From IMG/VR virus record IMGVR_UViG_3300030012_001919, positions 1-23,779 of that record: DNA of 23,779 nucleotides; one strand, 5' to 3'. This DNA is from a virus. A program made the translations under genes and the position numbers. The notes beneath the pieces are model-generated. The model saw nothing but the letters and a program-made list of their open reading frames with translations, was not told where the DNA came from and searched no databases. Shown piece after piece: positions 1-7,716 of the stretch (position 1 is the stretch's first letter; each line of letters begins with the position of its first letter).

Positions 1-721
1 AACCTCAGATGCAAGTGGTACAATAGATTTTACAGCAAATGGCAGTAATAAATTTATTATTGGTGATGGTACAGATATTAAATCTGGAATATTTGCTGGG
101 GATGCAACTGCAGCTTGGAATAGTGGAACTGGACAAATAGATATAACTGTAAATGAAATAGGTGGTTCTGGTGGTTTATCAATTAAAGGTGATATAAGCT
201 CTGCAACTGTAAGTCCTAATTGGACATTACAAGACAATCAAGCAAATGCTTTAGTATTTAGATCTTCTGATGGTTCTGGTGGTTGGGAAAACATTGCTTC
301 TTTTGATACACAAAATGGTGCAGAAAGATTTAAAGTATTAAAAGATATGGTAATTGATGGAAATCTTACTATAAATGGTACAACAACAAATATTTCTAGT
401 AGCACAATTGTTGCAGAAGATACTTTAATTAAATTAAATAGTGAAGCAACTGGCAATACAGTTGATACTGGAATTTATTCTAAATATGTAGCAGATGAAG
501 GTGGAGGCTCTGGAACTTATTATAGAGGTTTTGTATGGGACCAATCTGCATCTCAATGGATGTTATTTCATGGTGTAAATTCTGAACCAACAACTACAGT
601 AGATGTTACAAATACATATTTTGATTATGATACATTACAATTAGGAAGTCTCAAAGGTTCAAACAATTCTGGAGGATTTGGCTCAATAACAAGTATGACC
701 ATTGACTGTGGAACCTATTAA
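1..721 (+). CDS. Tail fibre/structural protein, 3' part (partial)
   Basis: The reading frame is open from base 2 to the TAA at 719-721, giving about 239 residues with no convincing start, so the gene begins before the window. The protein is rich in Gly, Ser, Thr and Asn. It carries the stretch IDGNLTINGTTTNISSSTI, a pattern I know from tail-fibre and receptor-binding proteins of marine phages, where short beta strands stack into a fibre. The next gene starts on the last base of this stop codon (TAATG at 719-723), so the two are translationally linked. The C-terminus (W-D-Q-S-A-S-Q-W-M-L-F) looks like a small beta domain. Fibre or baseplate-associated structural protein is the likely role; the exact location in the tail cannot be told. 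Confidence 0.7.
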   Translation, partial: TSDASGTIDFTANGSNKFIIGDGTDIKSGIFAGDATAAWNSGTGQIDITVNEIGGSGGLSIKGDISSATVSPNWTLQDNQANALVFRSSDGSGGWENIASFDTQNGAERFKVLKDMVIDGNLTINGTTTNISSSTIVAEDTLIKLNSEATGNTVDTGIYSKYVADEGGGSGTYYRGFVWDQSASQWMLFHGVNSEPTTTVDVTNTYFDYDTLQLGSLKGSNNSGGFGSITSMTIDCGTY

Positions 722-3700
722 TGGCACAAATAAATAAAATACAATTTAGAAGAGGTTCAAATCTCAGTAACGCAGGAACACCCTCTGCTGGTGAACCAAT
801 ATACGATACCACTACTAAAAAATTGTACATAGGTGATGGAACTACTGCAGCAGCAGGAGCTACTCCTTCATTAGTTGCTATTAGTGATGATAAACTACCT
901 TTAACAGGTGGAACAATAACTGGTTCACTTGGTGTAGGTGCAAGTCCTAGTTTTAAATTAGACACACAAGATAACTCTACAACTTGGGCAAGTAGAGTAT
1001 TAAATACAAATGCTGGAGGGCAAGGTTTATTAGTTAGAACAGATGCTACTAATGGAGCTACTGCTTTTGGTGTGTATGCTAACAATGCATACAGATTAAC
1101 TATAACAGAAGCTTTATCTACATTTTCAACTAATGTTACAGTTGGAACTAAACTAAAATTAATTTATGGTAGCACAAGTGAAATAAAACATGATGATGCA
1201 AGTGGCTCACTTACATTGTTAGCTGATCAAATAAATTTAAAAAATAGAGCTGGTAATGAAACTGGACTAACATACAATAGTGGCAGTGGAATTACTTTTA
1301 CTAATCCTTCTATAACAGGCAATTTGCAATTAGACCAAGGTTATCAATTACAATGGGGTGGAACTAACAATGCTATATTTGGACACAATGGAAGTAATTA
1401 TGTAAAAATTAAAACAAGTGGTCATGATAGATTTACTATAGATAGTAGTGGAGATGCATCCTTTACTGGAACCGTTAGAGCTACTGGTGTGTTTTATGCC
1501 AATGATAACGGAGCTAGTAATCCAGGGTTTCGTTTCTATAATGCAGCATCAGGTATGTATCATGCAGGAAGCGATAATTTAGGGTTTGCAGTTTCAGGAA
1601 ATAATGTTGCTACTATTACTAGTTCATCAGCGACTTTTGCAGGAGGAGTAGCTATAAATGGAGCTAGTATTGGTTCTCACAAATTAGTTGTTGATAATGG
1701 CACTACTAGTTTGAATAGAGGTAATTCTTCTGGTGATATAGTTGATATGAGAGGATTAAATGTTAGTCAGTTAAAAGTAAGTACAACTGGTTCTCAATTT
1801 AGAGGCAATATTGGATTAAATCCAGGTTGGGTTACAACTCATATTGCTTTTGGAAGTGCTATTTCTGGATTTAGTGCTACCAACACAGGTGCTAGAATAG
1901 AAATACCTTTACATGCTACTAGTGGTCAAGCACATGGTTCATTTAAATTTTATACCAATTCAGGTGATACACAAAATCATTCTTTAACATTAGAAGAATC
2001 AGGTCAAGCTACTTTTTTAAAATTAACACACCTCAAAGGTTCTGCTTGGAATAGTATATTGCGAATTGGAGACACTTCTAGGTCAGGAGAACAATTAACT
2101 CATATTAATAATGGTTCAGTTAATTTTTCAATATATACAAGCAATGGAACAAAAGGTGTAATAACAGCAAACCACGATGGATCTGCAATGACATTAGGTG
2201 CAGATTATGGTAGTGGAACATTAACTGTTACACCACAGACAACTTTTTCAAATACAGTAACTATAGGCACTCAGCAGGGTAGTAAAGAGTTGATGACGAA
2301 TAGAGCTAGAATGAGGCATATAGATGGAGTAGCTGATGCTAATGCTAATTTTTCTCATGGAGATTTATATGTAAATCATATTAGTACAGGCAATATCTAT
2401 ATGCAAAGAGCTACTACTTTTGCAAGTAGCATTACAGTGAATCAACTTATAAATGTAAGTGAAAGTGGTGGTTCACAAGCATATATTTATAGTGGAGGGT
2501 CTTTTACAGCTTTAAGAACTACATCAAATCATCCAATACATATAACTGCTAATTATAGTAGCTCTGATAAAGCAACTTTTGGAACTGATGGTTCTTTAAC
2601 TTTAACAGGTAATATTTTACATGATGGAACTTTAACAACAGATATAACCTCTAATAATACTGGACATGTCTTTAGAGCTAATTGGGATACAGGGTTTACA
2701 AATAGAATAGATAATAATTTTGATGGGGCATCTGCTAGTGCATCTTATATGAGGTTTAGAATTGCTACTACACCAGCAGGTAGTCTACAAACAGCATTAA
2801 CTTTAAATGGAGCAGGGGATGTTACTGTAGGAAAAAGACTTTATGTTACTTCTGATTTAAATGGAGCATTTGGCACAGAATTATATAATGCACATTCTAC
2901 TGGTCATGGATTAAAAGTTAGAGGTGGAAGTTCAACTTCTCAATATGCTTTATTTGTTTCTAATTACAATCAAACTGTAACTCTTTTTCAAGTTTTAGGA
3001 AGTGGAGATACTTCAATTTTTGGAAATCTACTTATAAGAAATACAGGTTCTAGTTCATACATTGATATAGATGGCAATACAGTTTCAGGTGAAGATGGAA
3101 GAATATATATAAAAGGTCATACTTCTAGCAATTCAAGAGCTTTTGTATATTTTAACAATGGGCAATCAAGTGGAGGTACACCTTGGTATTTAGGTGCATT
3201 GAGAGGAAGTCAAAATTTTGCACTTTCAACTCAAGATGATTATAACACAGGAACAAATGTTTTTGCTGTAGATGCCAATAGAAAAATAGGTATAAATACT
3301 GGTCCATCTTCTTCATATAGAGTAAAAATATCAGGAAATGTATACTCTGATACTACATCACAATTTGCAAATGCATTAATTGGTGAAGTGACTATTGGTG
3401 GTACCAACTATGCTATGATAGGTTCTAATTCATCAGGTAGAGGTATAGCTTTCTGTAGAGATGGTAGTGCTAGTTTTGATGACTTAGTTATAAAAAGCAA
3501 TGGTAATGTAGCAATAGGTGGTACTGGTGGATACCAAAAACTATCTGTTGAGGGTGGTAATATATACATGTCAGATGGATATGCTATTACATGGGCTAAT
3601 GGCAATGGTACAATATTTGGGGATGGTTACAATATAAGATTTACTGCTTGGACTGGTAGTTCATCATTAGAATTATTTAGAATTACTGGTTCAGAAAATG

Positions 3701-4455
3701 TAATGTATAGAACATTAAAATTTGAAACTCCTGGTTATGGTGTTATATTTAAGAACAATAGTTTTTTGCGAGATGGTAATGGTACTTATGTAAAGTTTGG
3801 AGATTGGTTACAAGGTAGTGGTGGTGGTGGTATATATTTCCCTGATACAAATGACACTGATAATCCAGAAATTTATCCTAACCACAATAGATATACTCAT
3901 GGTTCATTTATATTTGATGGAAGAAATGGTATATATGGTGGATTAATTTTTCAAGATATACATTCTGATAAACCTACTTGGATGTTTAATACATCTGCTA
4001 ATGGAGGTTTATTTTATCAAGGTGCTGGTACTTGGGCACTTTTTTACAATAGAGGTCATAGTACATTTAATATAAATGGTACAAGTGGAAGTGGATATGC
4101 ACTTTATGTACATGGAAGTACTTACACTACTGGCTCCTATGGAAGTTCTGATAGAAGATTAAAAGAAAATATAAAACCTTTAGAAAACAGTTTAGATATA
4201 GTAATGCAAATGCAGGGTGTTTCTTTTACAAGAAAGGAACATGGATTAAGAGGTGAAAAAGTTGTTGAAGATAATAGACTTGGAGTCAAAGAAATAGGAT
4301 TCATTGCACAAGACTTGTCGGATATTTTACCTGAAGTAGTAGATCAGAATGAACAAACTACACAATATTCCGTAAATTACGGACAAGTAACTGCTTTATT
4401 AGTAGAAGCTATTAAAGAGTTAAAACAAGAAATTAATGATTTGAAAGGAAATTAA
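721..4455 (+). CDS. Long tail fibre with C-terminal S74 intramolecular chaperone
   Basis: A 1244-residue fibre protein. The N-terminus has FRRGSNLSNAGTPSAGEPIY and then LYIGDGTT, the head motif of many phage fibres. The middle is a long series of loosely repeated beta units of the form G-D-A-S-F-x-G-x-V-x-V. The last ~105 residues form a peptidase_S74 (endosialidase-type) chaperone domain: S1143-D1144 followed by R-R-L-K1148-E-N-I, then IGFIAQDLSDILPEVV. In this family the chaperone trimerises, folds the fibre and cuts itself off just before the conserved Ser; the Ser-Asp pair and Lys are all present. A predicted coiled helix (LLVEAIKELKQEINDL) ends the protein. It follows the partial fibre gene with a TAATG overlap. 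Likely job: host receptor binding. Confidence 0.85.
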   Translation: MAQINKIQFRRGSNLSNAGTPSAGEPIYDTTTKKLYIGDGTTAAAGATPSLVAISDDKLPLTGGTITGSLGVGASPSFKLDTQDNSTTWASRVLNTNAGGQGLLVRTDATNGATAFGVYANNAYRLTITEALSTFSTNVTVGTKLKLIYGSTSEIKHDDASGSLTLLADQINLKNRAGNETGLTYNSGSGITFTNPSITGNLQLDQGYQLQWGGTNNAIFGHNGSNYVKIKTSGHDRFTIDSSGDASFTGTVRATGVFYANDNGASNPGFRFYNAASGMYHAGSDNLGFAVSGNNVATITSSSATFAGGVAINGASIGSHKLVVDNGTTSLNRGNSSGDIVDMRGLNVSQLKVSTTGSQFRGNIGLNPGWVTTHIAFGSAISGFSATNTGARIEIPLHATSGQAHGSFKFYTNSGDTQNHSLTLEESGQATFLKLTHLKGSAWNSILRIGDTSRSGEQLTHINNGSVNFSIYTSNGTKGVITANHDGSAMTLGADYGSGTLTVTPQTTFSNTVTIGTQQGSKELMTNRARMRHIDGVADANANFSHGDLYVNHISTGNIYMQRATTFASSITVNQLINVSESGGSQAYIYSGGSFTALRTTSNHPIHITANYSSSDKATFGTDGSLTLTGNILHDGTLTTDITSNNTGHVFRANWDTGFTNRIDNNFDGASASASYMRFRIATTPAGSLQTALTLNGAGDVTVGKRLYVTSDLNGAFGTELYNAHSTGHGLKVRGGSSTSQYALFVSNYNQTVTLFQVLGSGDTSIFGNLLIRNTGSSSYIDIDGNTVSGEDGRIYIKGHTSSNSRAFVYFNNGQSSGGTPWYLGALRGSQNFALSTQDDYNTGTNVFAVDANRKIGINTGPSSSYRVKISGNVYSDTTSQFANALIGEVTIGGTNYAMIGSNSSGRGIAFCRDGSASFDDLVIKSNGNVAIGGTGGYQKLSVEGGNIYMSDGYAITWANGNGTIFGDGYNIRFTAWTGSSSLELFRITGSENVMYRTLKFETPGYGVIFKNNSFLRDGNGTYVKFGDWLQGSGGGGIYFPDTNDTDNPEIYPNHNRYTHGSFIFDGRNGIYGGLIFQDIHSDKPTWMFNTSANGGLFYQGAGTWALFYNRGHSTFNINGTSGSGYALYVHGSTYTTGSYGSSDRRLKENIKPLENSLDIVMQMQGVSFTRKEHGLRGEKVVEDNRLGVKEIGFIAQDLSDILPEVVDQNEQTTQYSVNYGQVTALLVEAIKELKQEINDLKGN

Positions 4456-4456
4456 T

Positions 4457-4762
4457 ATGGCTTTAGAAATGTCCTATACAAAATATGGATTAACTACATC
4501 AGAGGGTTATATAGTAATTACTAGTTTGTCTTACTTCAAAGGACTTAATACTACACACACACAAGTAGGTGATGAAAAAAATACATCTGCACAAGTAGCT
4601 ATATACGCAACTAAAGAAGAGCGAGATGCTGATGGAGAACCATTAGATGTTATGAATGTGGATTTTGATATGAAGTTAACATCTACAGCTAAAAATCCAT
4701 TGATACAAGCTTATGAGCATATGAAAACATTAGATATGTTTAAAGAAGCAAAAGATAAATAA
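4457..4762 (+). CDS. Small tail-fibre-associated hypothetical protein (101 aa)
   Basis: A 101-residue protein starting one base after the fibre stop, with AAGGA a few bases before the ATG. I do not recognise a family. The N-terminal half looks like mixed beta strands (EGYIVITSLSYFKG), the C-terminal half is helical and charged (A-Y-E-H-M-K-T-L-D-M-F-K-E-A-K-D-K). Its tight link to the fibre gene suggests a fibre-assembly or tail-tip accessory role, but this is inference from position only. Confidence 0.7.
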   Translation: MALEMSYTKYGLTTSEGYIVITSLSYFKGLNTTHTQVGDEKNTSAQVAIYATKEERDADGEPLDVMNVDFDMKLTSTAKNPLIQAYEHMKTLDMFKEAKDK

Positions 4763-4797
4763 AAGTATTTGACTGACGCATCAAATAAGGAACCGTA

Positions 4798-5001
4798 ATG
4801 GACTTACAACAAATAGCAAAAAAACAGGAAGAGTTTAATAAACAACTAAAAGAGTTAGATGAAGCAATAAATGAAGCATCTGCTTTTTTACAACAGAAAG
4901 CTACAGAGCGTGAAAGATTGATAGGTGCTTTAGCTATGTTAAATGATATTAATCCTCCTAAAGAAACACAAACTAAGGAACCACAAAAGCAAACTAAATA
5001 G
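4798..5001 (+). CDS. Small coiled-coil protein (67 aa)
   Basis: A 67-residue highly charged protein preceded by AAGGAA seven bases before the ATG. Residues about 1-50 form one continuous heptad-like helix (IAKKQEEFNKQLKELDEAIN), followed by a Lys/Thr/Gln/Pro tail. Small soluble coiled-coil proteins are common beside phage holins and fibres, but nothing in the sequence gives a specific function. It sits between the fibre module and the lysis-type genes. Confidence 0.65.
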   Translation: MDLQQIAKKQEEFNKQLKELDEAINEASAFLQQKATERERLIGALAMLNDINPPKETQTKEPQKQTK

Positions 5002-5025
5002 TTTGTAGGTTTCGGAAAGACAATA

Positions 5026-5205
5026 ATGATTAATAAAAATTGGTATAAATCAAAAACTGTATGGTGCTCAATATGTGTTGCTGTTATAGGTGTATATCAA
5101 ACTGCAACTGGACAACCTATTCCTGAAGCAGTTTATGCTATCCTTGCAGCGTTAGGTTTGTATGGAGTTAGAGATGCAGTAGATAAGGTAAAAGAAAATG
5201 CTTAG
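5026..5205 (+). CDS. Putative holin, two membrane segments (59 aa)
   Basis: A 59-residue protein with Lys-rich N-terminus (MINKNWYKSKTVW), a hydrophobic stretch at about residues 11-27, a turn containing TGQPIPEAV, a second hydrophobic stretch at about 36-48, and a charged C-terminus (RDAVDKVKENA). This layout and the turn motif resemble small two-span phage holin-like proteins that open the inner membrane for the lysin. GGAAAG lies nine bases before the ATG. The next ORF overlaps by 8 bases and a muramidase-like gene follows at 5347, so a lysis cassette is a reasonable reading. It could also be a membrane protein with another role. Confidence 0.6.
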   Translation: MINKNWYKSKTVWCSICVAVIGVYQTATGQPIPEAVYAILAALGLYGVRDAVDKVKENA

Positions 5206-5350
5206 AAGAATAATAAAAAGAATGTTAGACAAGTATGGTATGATAGGCTTACTACTATATGTAGGTGACCATGCAGTCAAAGCAAGTAAAAGCAAAGAAG
5301 ATGATAAGATATGGGAACAAATAAAACCATATCTTGAAGATTTAAAATGA
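5198..5350 (+). CDS. Small basic lysis-cassette protein (50 aa)
   Basis: A 50-residue ORF that overlaps the holin-like gene by 8 bases and shares an ATGA with the following gene (5347-5350), so it is probably translated by coupling. The N-terminus is basic (MLRRIIKRMLDKYG), then a short hydrophobic stretch (MIGLLLYVG), then an acidic/basic helix ending in I-K-P-Y-L-E-D-L-K. The hydrophobic run is too short for a firm membrane call. No family recognised; possible holin partner or lysis regulator by position. Confidence 0.6.
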   Translation: MLRRIIKRMLDKYGMIGLLLYVGDHAVKASKSKEDDKIWEQIKPYLEDLK

Positions 5351-5829
5351 AAGTAACTGAAGCTAAAAGACTTATTGAAGATGTACTTAGCCAGATGGGG
5401 CAAAAGTATAGTAAAGATGAAGCCGTAGAGTTATTGTTAGTGACTGGTATGGTTGAGTCTGGCTATAAGTACATCTATCAAATAGGTGGTCCAGCTAGAA
5501 GTTATTGGCAAATTGAACCAGATACTTGTGTATCTCAGATTGAAAACTATATTTCTTATAGAAAGAAACTAGTAACAAAGTGTGCAGAGATTAGCAAGTT
5601 AGATGAATCTATATGGATGAGTAATGATAAAGAATTATGGGATTGGATTTTATCTACAAATATGGCAGCTGCTATTATTCATTGTAGACTAAAATACTGG
5701 AGAGTACCCAAAGCTTTACCACAAGATAGTTTAGGACAAGCTAACTATTGGAAAGATTTTTATAATACTCATGAAGGTGCTGGTACAGTTGAAAAATGGA
5801 TGGATGTAGTAGAAAAACATATGGTATGA
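5347..5829 (+). CDS. Muramidase/transglycosylase-like endolysin
   Basis: A 160-residue protein. After an N-terminal helix comes VTGMVESGYKYIYQ with a Glu at residue 37 in the place of the catalytic Glu of lysozyme/SLT-like folds, and then G-G-P-A-R-S-Y-W-Q-I-E-P at about 47-58, which resembles the G-x-x-Q-I/M-E-P turn of phage glycan hydrolases. The remainder is helical with Trp and Tyr, and there is no signal peptide. The length suits a single catalytic domain. It sits after a holin-like gene and overlaps the phosphoesterase gene by ATGA at 5826-5829. Peptidoglycan cutting during lysis is the best guess; a virion-borne muramidase is the alternative. Confidence 0.55.
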   Translation: MKVTEAKRLIEDVLSQMGQKYSKDEAVELLLVTGMVESGYKYIYQIGGPARSYWQIEPDTCVSQIENYISYRKKLVTKCAEISKLDESIWMSNDKELWDWILSTNMAAAIIHCRLKYWRVPKALPQDSLGQANYWKDFYNTHEGAGTVEKWMDVVEKHMV

Positions 5830-6584
5830 AAGCAAAAAGAGGCATAGTAATTCCAGACCAACACTATCCCATACACGATCAAAAAGCGTTAGAGATAGTA
5901 TATCAAGCCATAGAAATGGTTAAGCCTGACTTATTTATCAATTTAGGTGATGTTGGAGAATGGGAATCTGTATCTGCATGGAGATGGAAAGACAAAAAAT
6001 GTCCTCCACTAGAATATCAAATACCTATTATAGATGAAGAAATAGGATTAGTAAATCAAGGTATTGATGAAATAGACCATTATCTAGACAAAGTAAATTG
6101 TACTGAAAGGTACATACTTGCTGGTAATCATGATATTTGGTTAGACAACTTTGTTATTCGTTATCCTTACATGAAAGACTATAAATTTAGAAAAGCATGT
6201 TATTGGGATAAAAGAGGATATAAATACTATGATTATGGTGCTCCATTAAAAATAGGAAAACTATGTTTCTTTCATGGTGCATATGCTACTACTTATCATG
6301 CAAAAAAACATTTAGAAGCGTATGGAGAGAATGTAATGTATGGGCATACCCATGATGTACAAAGGCATACGCTTACTAAATTAGGTGGTACAATTGGTGC
6401 ATGGTCTTTAGGTTGTTTAAAAGATTGTAGTCCACAAAAAAATAAATGGTTGAAAAATAGATTACATAATTGGGTTTTAGCATTTGCTGTAATTGATTGG
6501 TTTACCGACGGACATTTTCGTGTTGATGTTTGTGAGATACACAAAAATAGAACTACATTATGGGGTGAAACTTTAAAGGCATAA
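5826..6584 (+). CDS. Calcineurin-like metallophosphoesterase
   Basis: A 252-residue protein starting at the ATG that shares ATGA with the lysin stop; an in-frame ATG 30 bases earlier is less likely because it lies well inside the lysin gene. All metal-binding blocks are present: P-D11-Q-H13, G41-D42, G100-N101-H102-D103, H150-G and G173-H174-T-H176. This is the full two-metal site of the superfamily, which hydrolyses phosphomono- or diesters. It lacks a signal peptide and membrane segments. Similar genes occur in marine phage late regions, where the substrate is unknown; nucleic-acid end or nucleotide processing are possibilities. Its location between a lysin and virion-type genes is unusual for a nucleic-acid enzyme. 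Confidence 0.85.
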   Translation: MKAKRGIVIPDQHYPIHDQKALEIVYQAIEMVKPDLFINLGDVGEWESVSAWRWKDKKCPPLEYQIPIIDEEIGLVNQGIDEIDHYLDKVNCTERYILAGNHDIWLDNFVIRYPYMKDYKFRKACYWDKRGYKYYDYGAPLKIGKLCFFHGAYATTYHAKKHLEAYGENVMYGHTHDVQRHTLTKLGGTIGAWSLGCLKDCSPQKNKWLKNRLHNWVLAFAVIDWFTDGHFRVDVCEIHKNRTTLWGETLKA

Positions 6585-6585
6585 T

Positions 6586-6981
6586 ATGGCTTCAGCAAAG
6601 AAAACCAAACCAAGTCTATGGAAAAGAATTGTTGCTAGTGTCAAGGCAAGTAATAAGGGAGGTAGGTCAGGTCAATGGTCTGCACGAAAAGCTCAATTAG
6701 CTACTGCAAGATACAAAAAAGCTGGAGGTGGATATAGAGGTGCAAAATCAAGTGATAATAGTCTTAGTAAATGGACAAAACAAAAATGGGACTATGTAAG
6801 TAAAAGTGACAAAAAGAAACCAAAATCAAAAAGAGGCAGGTATTTACCTGAGTCAGTTAGGAAAAGTCTTAGTAAATCCGAAAAAGCTTCTACTAATAAA
6901 AGAAAAAGAGCTGCTACCAAAAGAGGTAAGCAAAGAGCTAAATACACAAAAAAAATAGCAAGAAAGGTAAGGAACGCATAA
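6586..6981 (+). CDS. Basic protein with RSGQWSARKAQ-type domain (DUF5872-like)
   Basis: A 131-residue, very Lys/Arg-rich protein. It contains S-L-W-K-R-I-V-A, R-S-G-Q-W-S-A-R-K-A-Q-L-A, Y-K-K-A-G-G-G-Y, SLSKWTKQKWDY, R-Y-L-P and a C-terminal T-N-K-R-K-R-A-A-T-K-R-G-K-Q pattern. From memory these match the DUF5872 family of phage and algal-virus proteins; I could not verify the number. The function of that family is unknown. The strong positive charge suggests binding to DNA or RNA. It starts one base after the phosphoesterase stop and its stop overlaps the next ATG (TAATG), in a cluster of three basic proteins. Confidence 0.75.
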   Translation: MASAKKTKPSLWKRIVASVKASNKGGRSGQWSARKAQLATARYKKAGGGYRGAKSSDNSLSKWTKQKWDYVSKSDKKKPKSKRGRYLPESVRKSLSKSEKASTNKRKRAATKRGKQRAKYTKKIARKVRNA

Positions 6982-7136
6982 TGCCAATGGGAAAAGGAAC
7001 CTATGGTTCAAAAAGAGGTAGACCTAAAAAGAAAATGACAAAGAAGAAAGGTTTAACTGCAAAACAAAAAAAGTTACCAAAAAAACTTCAACAAGCAATA
7101 ATGAAGAAAAATGCCAAGAAAAAAAAGAAAAAGTAA
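6981..7136 (+). CDS. Small Lys-rich protein (51 aa)
   Basis: A 51-residue ORF starting on the last base of the preceding stop codon (TAATG, 6979-6983). It opens with MPMGKGTYGSKRGRPKKK, a sequence type I have seen at the start of short marine phage proteins, and ends in six Lys. About half of its residues are Lys or Arg. Its last 26 bases overlap the next gene in the +1 frame, and there both frames encode Lys/Arg runs. Nucleic-acid binding or charge neutralisation in the capsid are plausible but unproven. Confidence 0.65.
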   Translation: MPMGKGTYGSKRGRPKKKMTKKKGLTAKQKKLPKKLQQAIMKKNAKKKKKK

Positions 7137-7413
7137 ACGAGACCCTAAATTAGCAAGAGCTGGTGTATCAGGTTATAATAAACCTAAAAGAACTCCTGGT
7201 CATAAAACAAAAAGTCATATTGTAGTAGCAAAAGTTGGTGATACTACAAAGACTATTAGATTTGGTCAGCAAGGAGTTAGAGGTGCTGGTAAGAATCCTA
7301 AATCAAAAAAAGATAAAGCTAGAAGAAGATCTTACTATGCTAGGCATAATGCACAAGATGCTAAACCATCAAAGCTCTCTGCTCGTTATTGGTCTCACAA
7401 GGTGAAATGGTAA
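7111..7413 (+). CDS. Basic phage protein ending in W-S-H-K-V-K-W (100 aa)
   Basis: A 100-residue basic protein. It has a Lys/Arg N-terminus, GYNKPKRTPGHKTKSHIVVA, V-G-D-T-T-K-T-I-R-F-G-Q-Q-G-V-R-G, a region of K/R and S, and a C-terminal LSARYWSHKVKW. This layout recurs in small proteins of marine phages; I recognise the pattern but not a characterised function. The central part looks like a small beta hairpin unit (IVVAKVGDTTKTIRFG). The start overlaps the preceding gene by 26 bases. Together with the two genes before it, it forms a trio of basic proteins inside the late operon, which suggests a role in the virion or in DNA packaging. Confidence 0.75.
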   Translation: MPRKKRKSKRDPKLARAGVSGYNKPKRTPGHKTKSHIVVAKVGDTTKTIRFGQQGVRGAGKNPKSKKDKARRRSYYARHNAQDAKPSKLSARYWSHKVKW

Positions 7414-7414
7414 A

Positions 7415-7462
7415 ATGAATTGTGATAATTGTACATGTGACTGTTGTTGTTGTAAAAGATGA
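7415..7462 (+). CDS. Cysteine-rich micro-ORF (15 aa)
   Basis: A 15-codon ORF encoding MNCDNCTCDCCCCKR, with seven Cys. It begins one base after the preceding stop, has AAGGTG ten bases before its ATG, and its TGA shares an ATGA with the next gene at 7459-7462. These junctions are the same as those of the proven-looking genes around it. The peptide would be metallothionein-like in composition, so metal or disulfide binding is possible. Alternatively it may serve as a leader that couples translation to the next gene. It is too short for any homology call. Confidence 0.5.
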   Translation: MNCDNCTCDCCCCKR

Positions 7463-7716
7463 ATGGAAAGATTAAAAAACTTACTGATAGATGTAATAAG
7501 TTTTTTCATGGTTTTTATTTTGGTCTCTTGTTTATTGGTTTATTCACTTGGGCTTGTGACCATTTTTATATCGGCAAAAGTGCAGAAGAAATTGAATCTG
7601 AATTAACTCGCAGTATGTTTGAAGTTGATAGTTTATTTAGAACAATAGAGTACATGTTAGACTCAAATAGTATACATAAAGATGAATGGATAAGGGATGA
7701 TGGAAAATTGGACTGA
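7459..7716 (+). CDS. Small single-span membrane protein (85 aa)
   Basis: An 85-residue protein with a basic N-terminus (MNGKIKKLTDRCNKF), one hydrophobic segment at about residues 16-34 (F-H-G-F-Y-F-G-L-L-F-I-G-L-F-T-W-A) and a charged, mostly acidic helical C-terminus. It starts at an ATGA overlap with the Cys-rich micro-ORF and overlaps the next membrane-protein gene by 20 bases. The layout fits an inner-membrane anchored helper such as a spanin-like or holin-associated protein, but no lipobox or other deciding motif is seen. Confidence 0.65.
   Translation: MNGKIKKLTDRCNKFFHGFYFGLLFIGLFTWACDHFYIGKSAEEIESELTRSMFEVDSLFRTIEYMLDSNSIHKDEWIRDDGKLD

Noticed and set aside
651-1085. Minus-strand 144-residue ORF opposite the fibre genes
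   Set aside because: It crosses the junction of two clear plus-strand fibre genes and shows only the composition expected of an antisense frame.
721-4455. DNA-level tandem repeats in the fibre gene
   Set aside because: The repetition is at protein level only, as short degenerate beta units; no near-identical DNA repeats were seen.
5796-5825. Upstream ATG extension of the phosphoesterase
   Set aside because: The ATG at 5826 forms an ATGA junction with the lysin stop and starts right before the conserved first strand. The extra ten residues have no family support.
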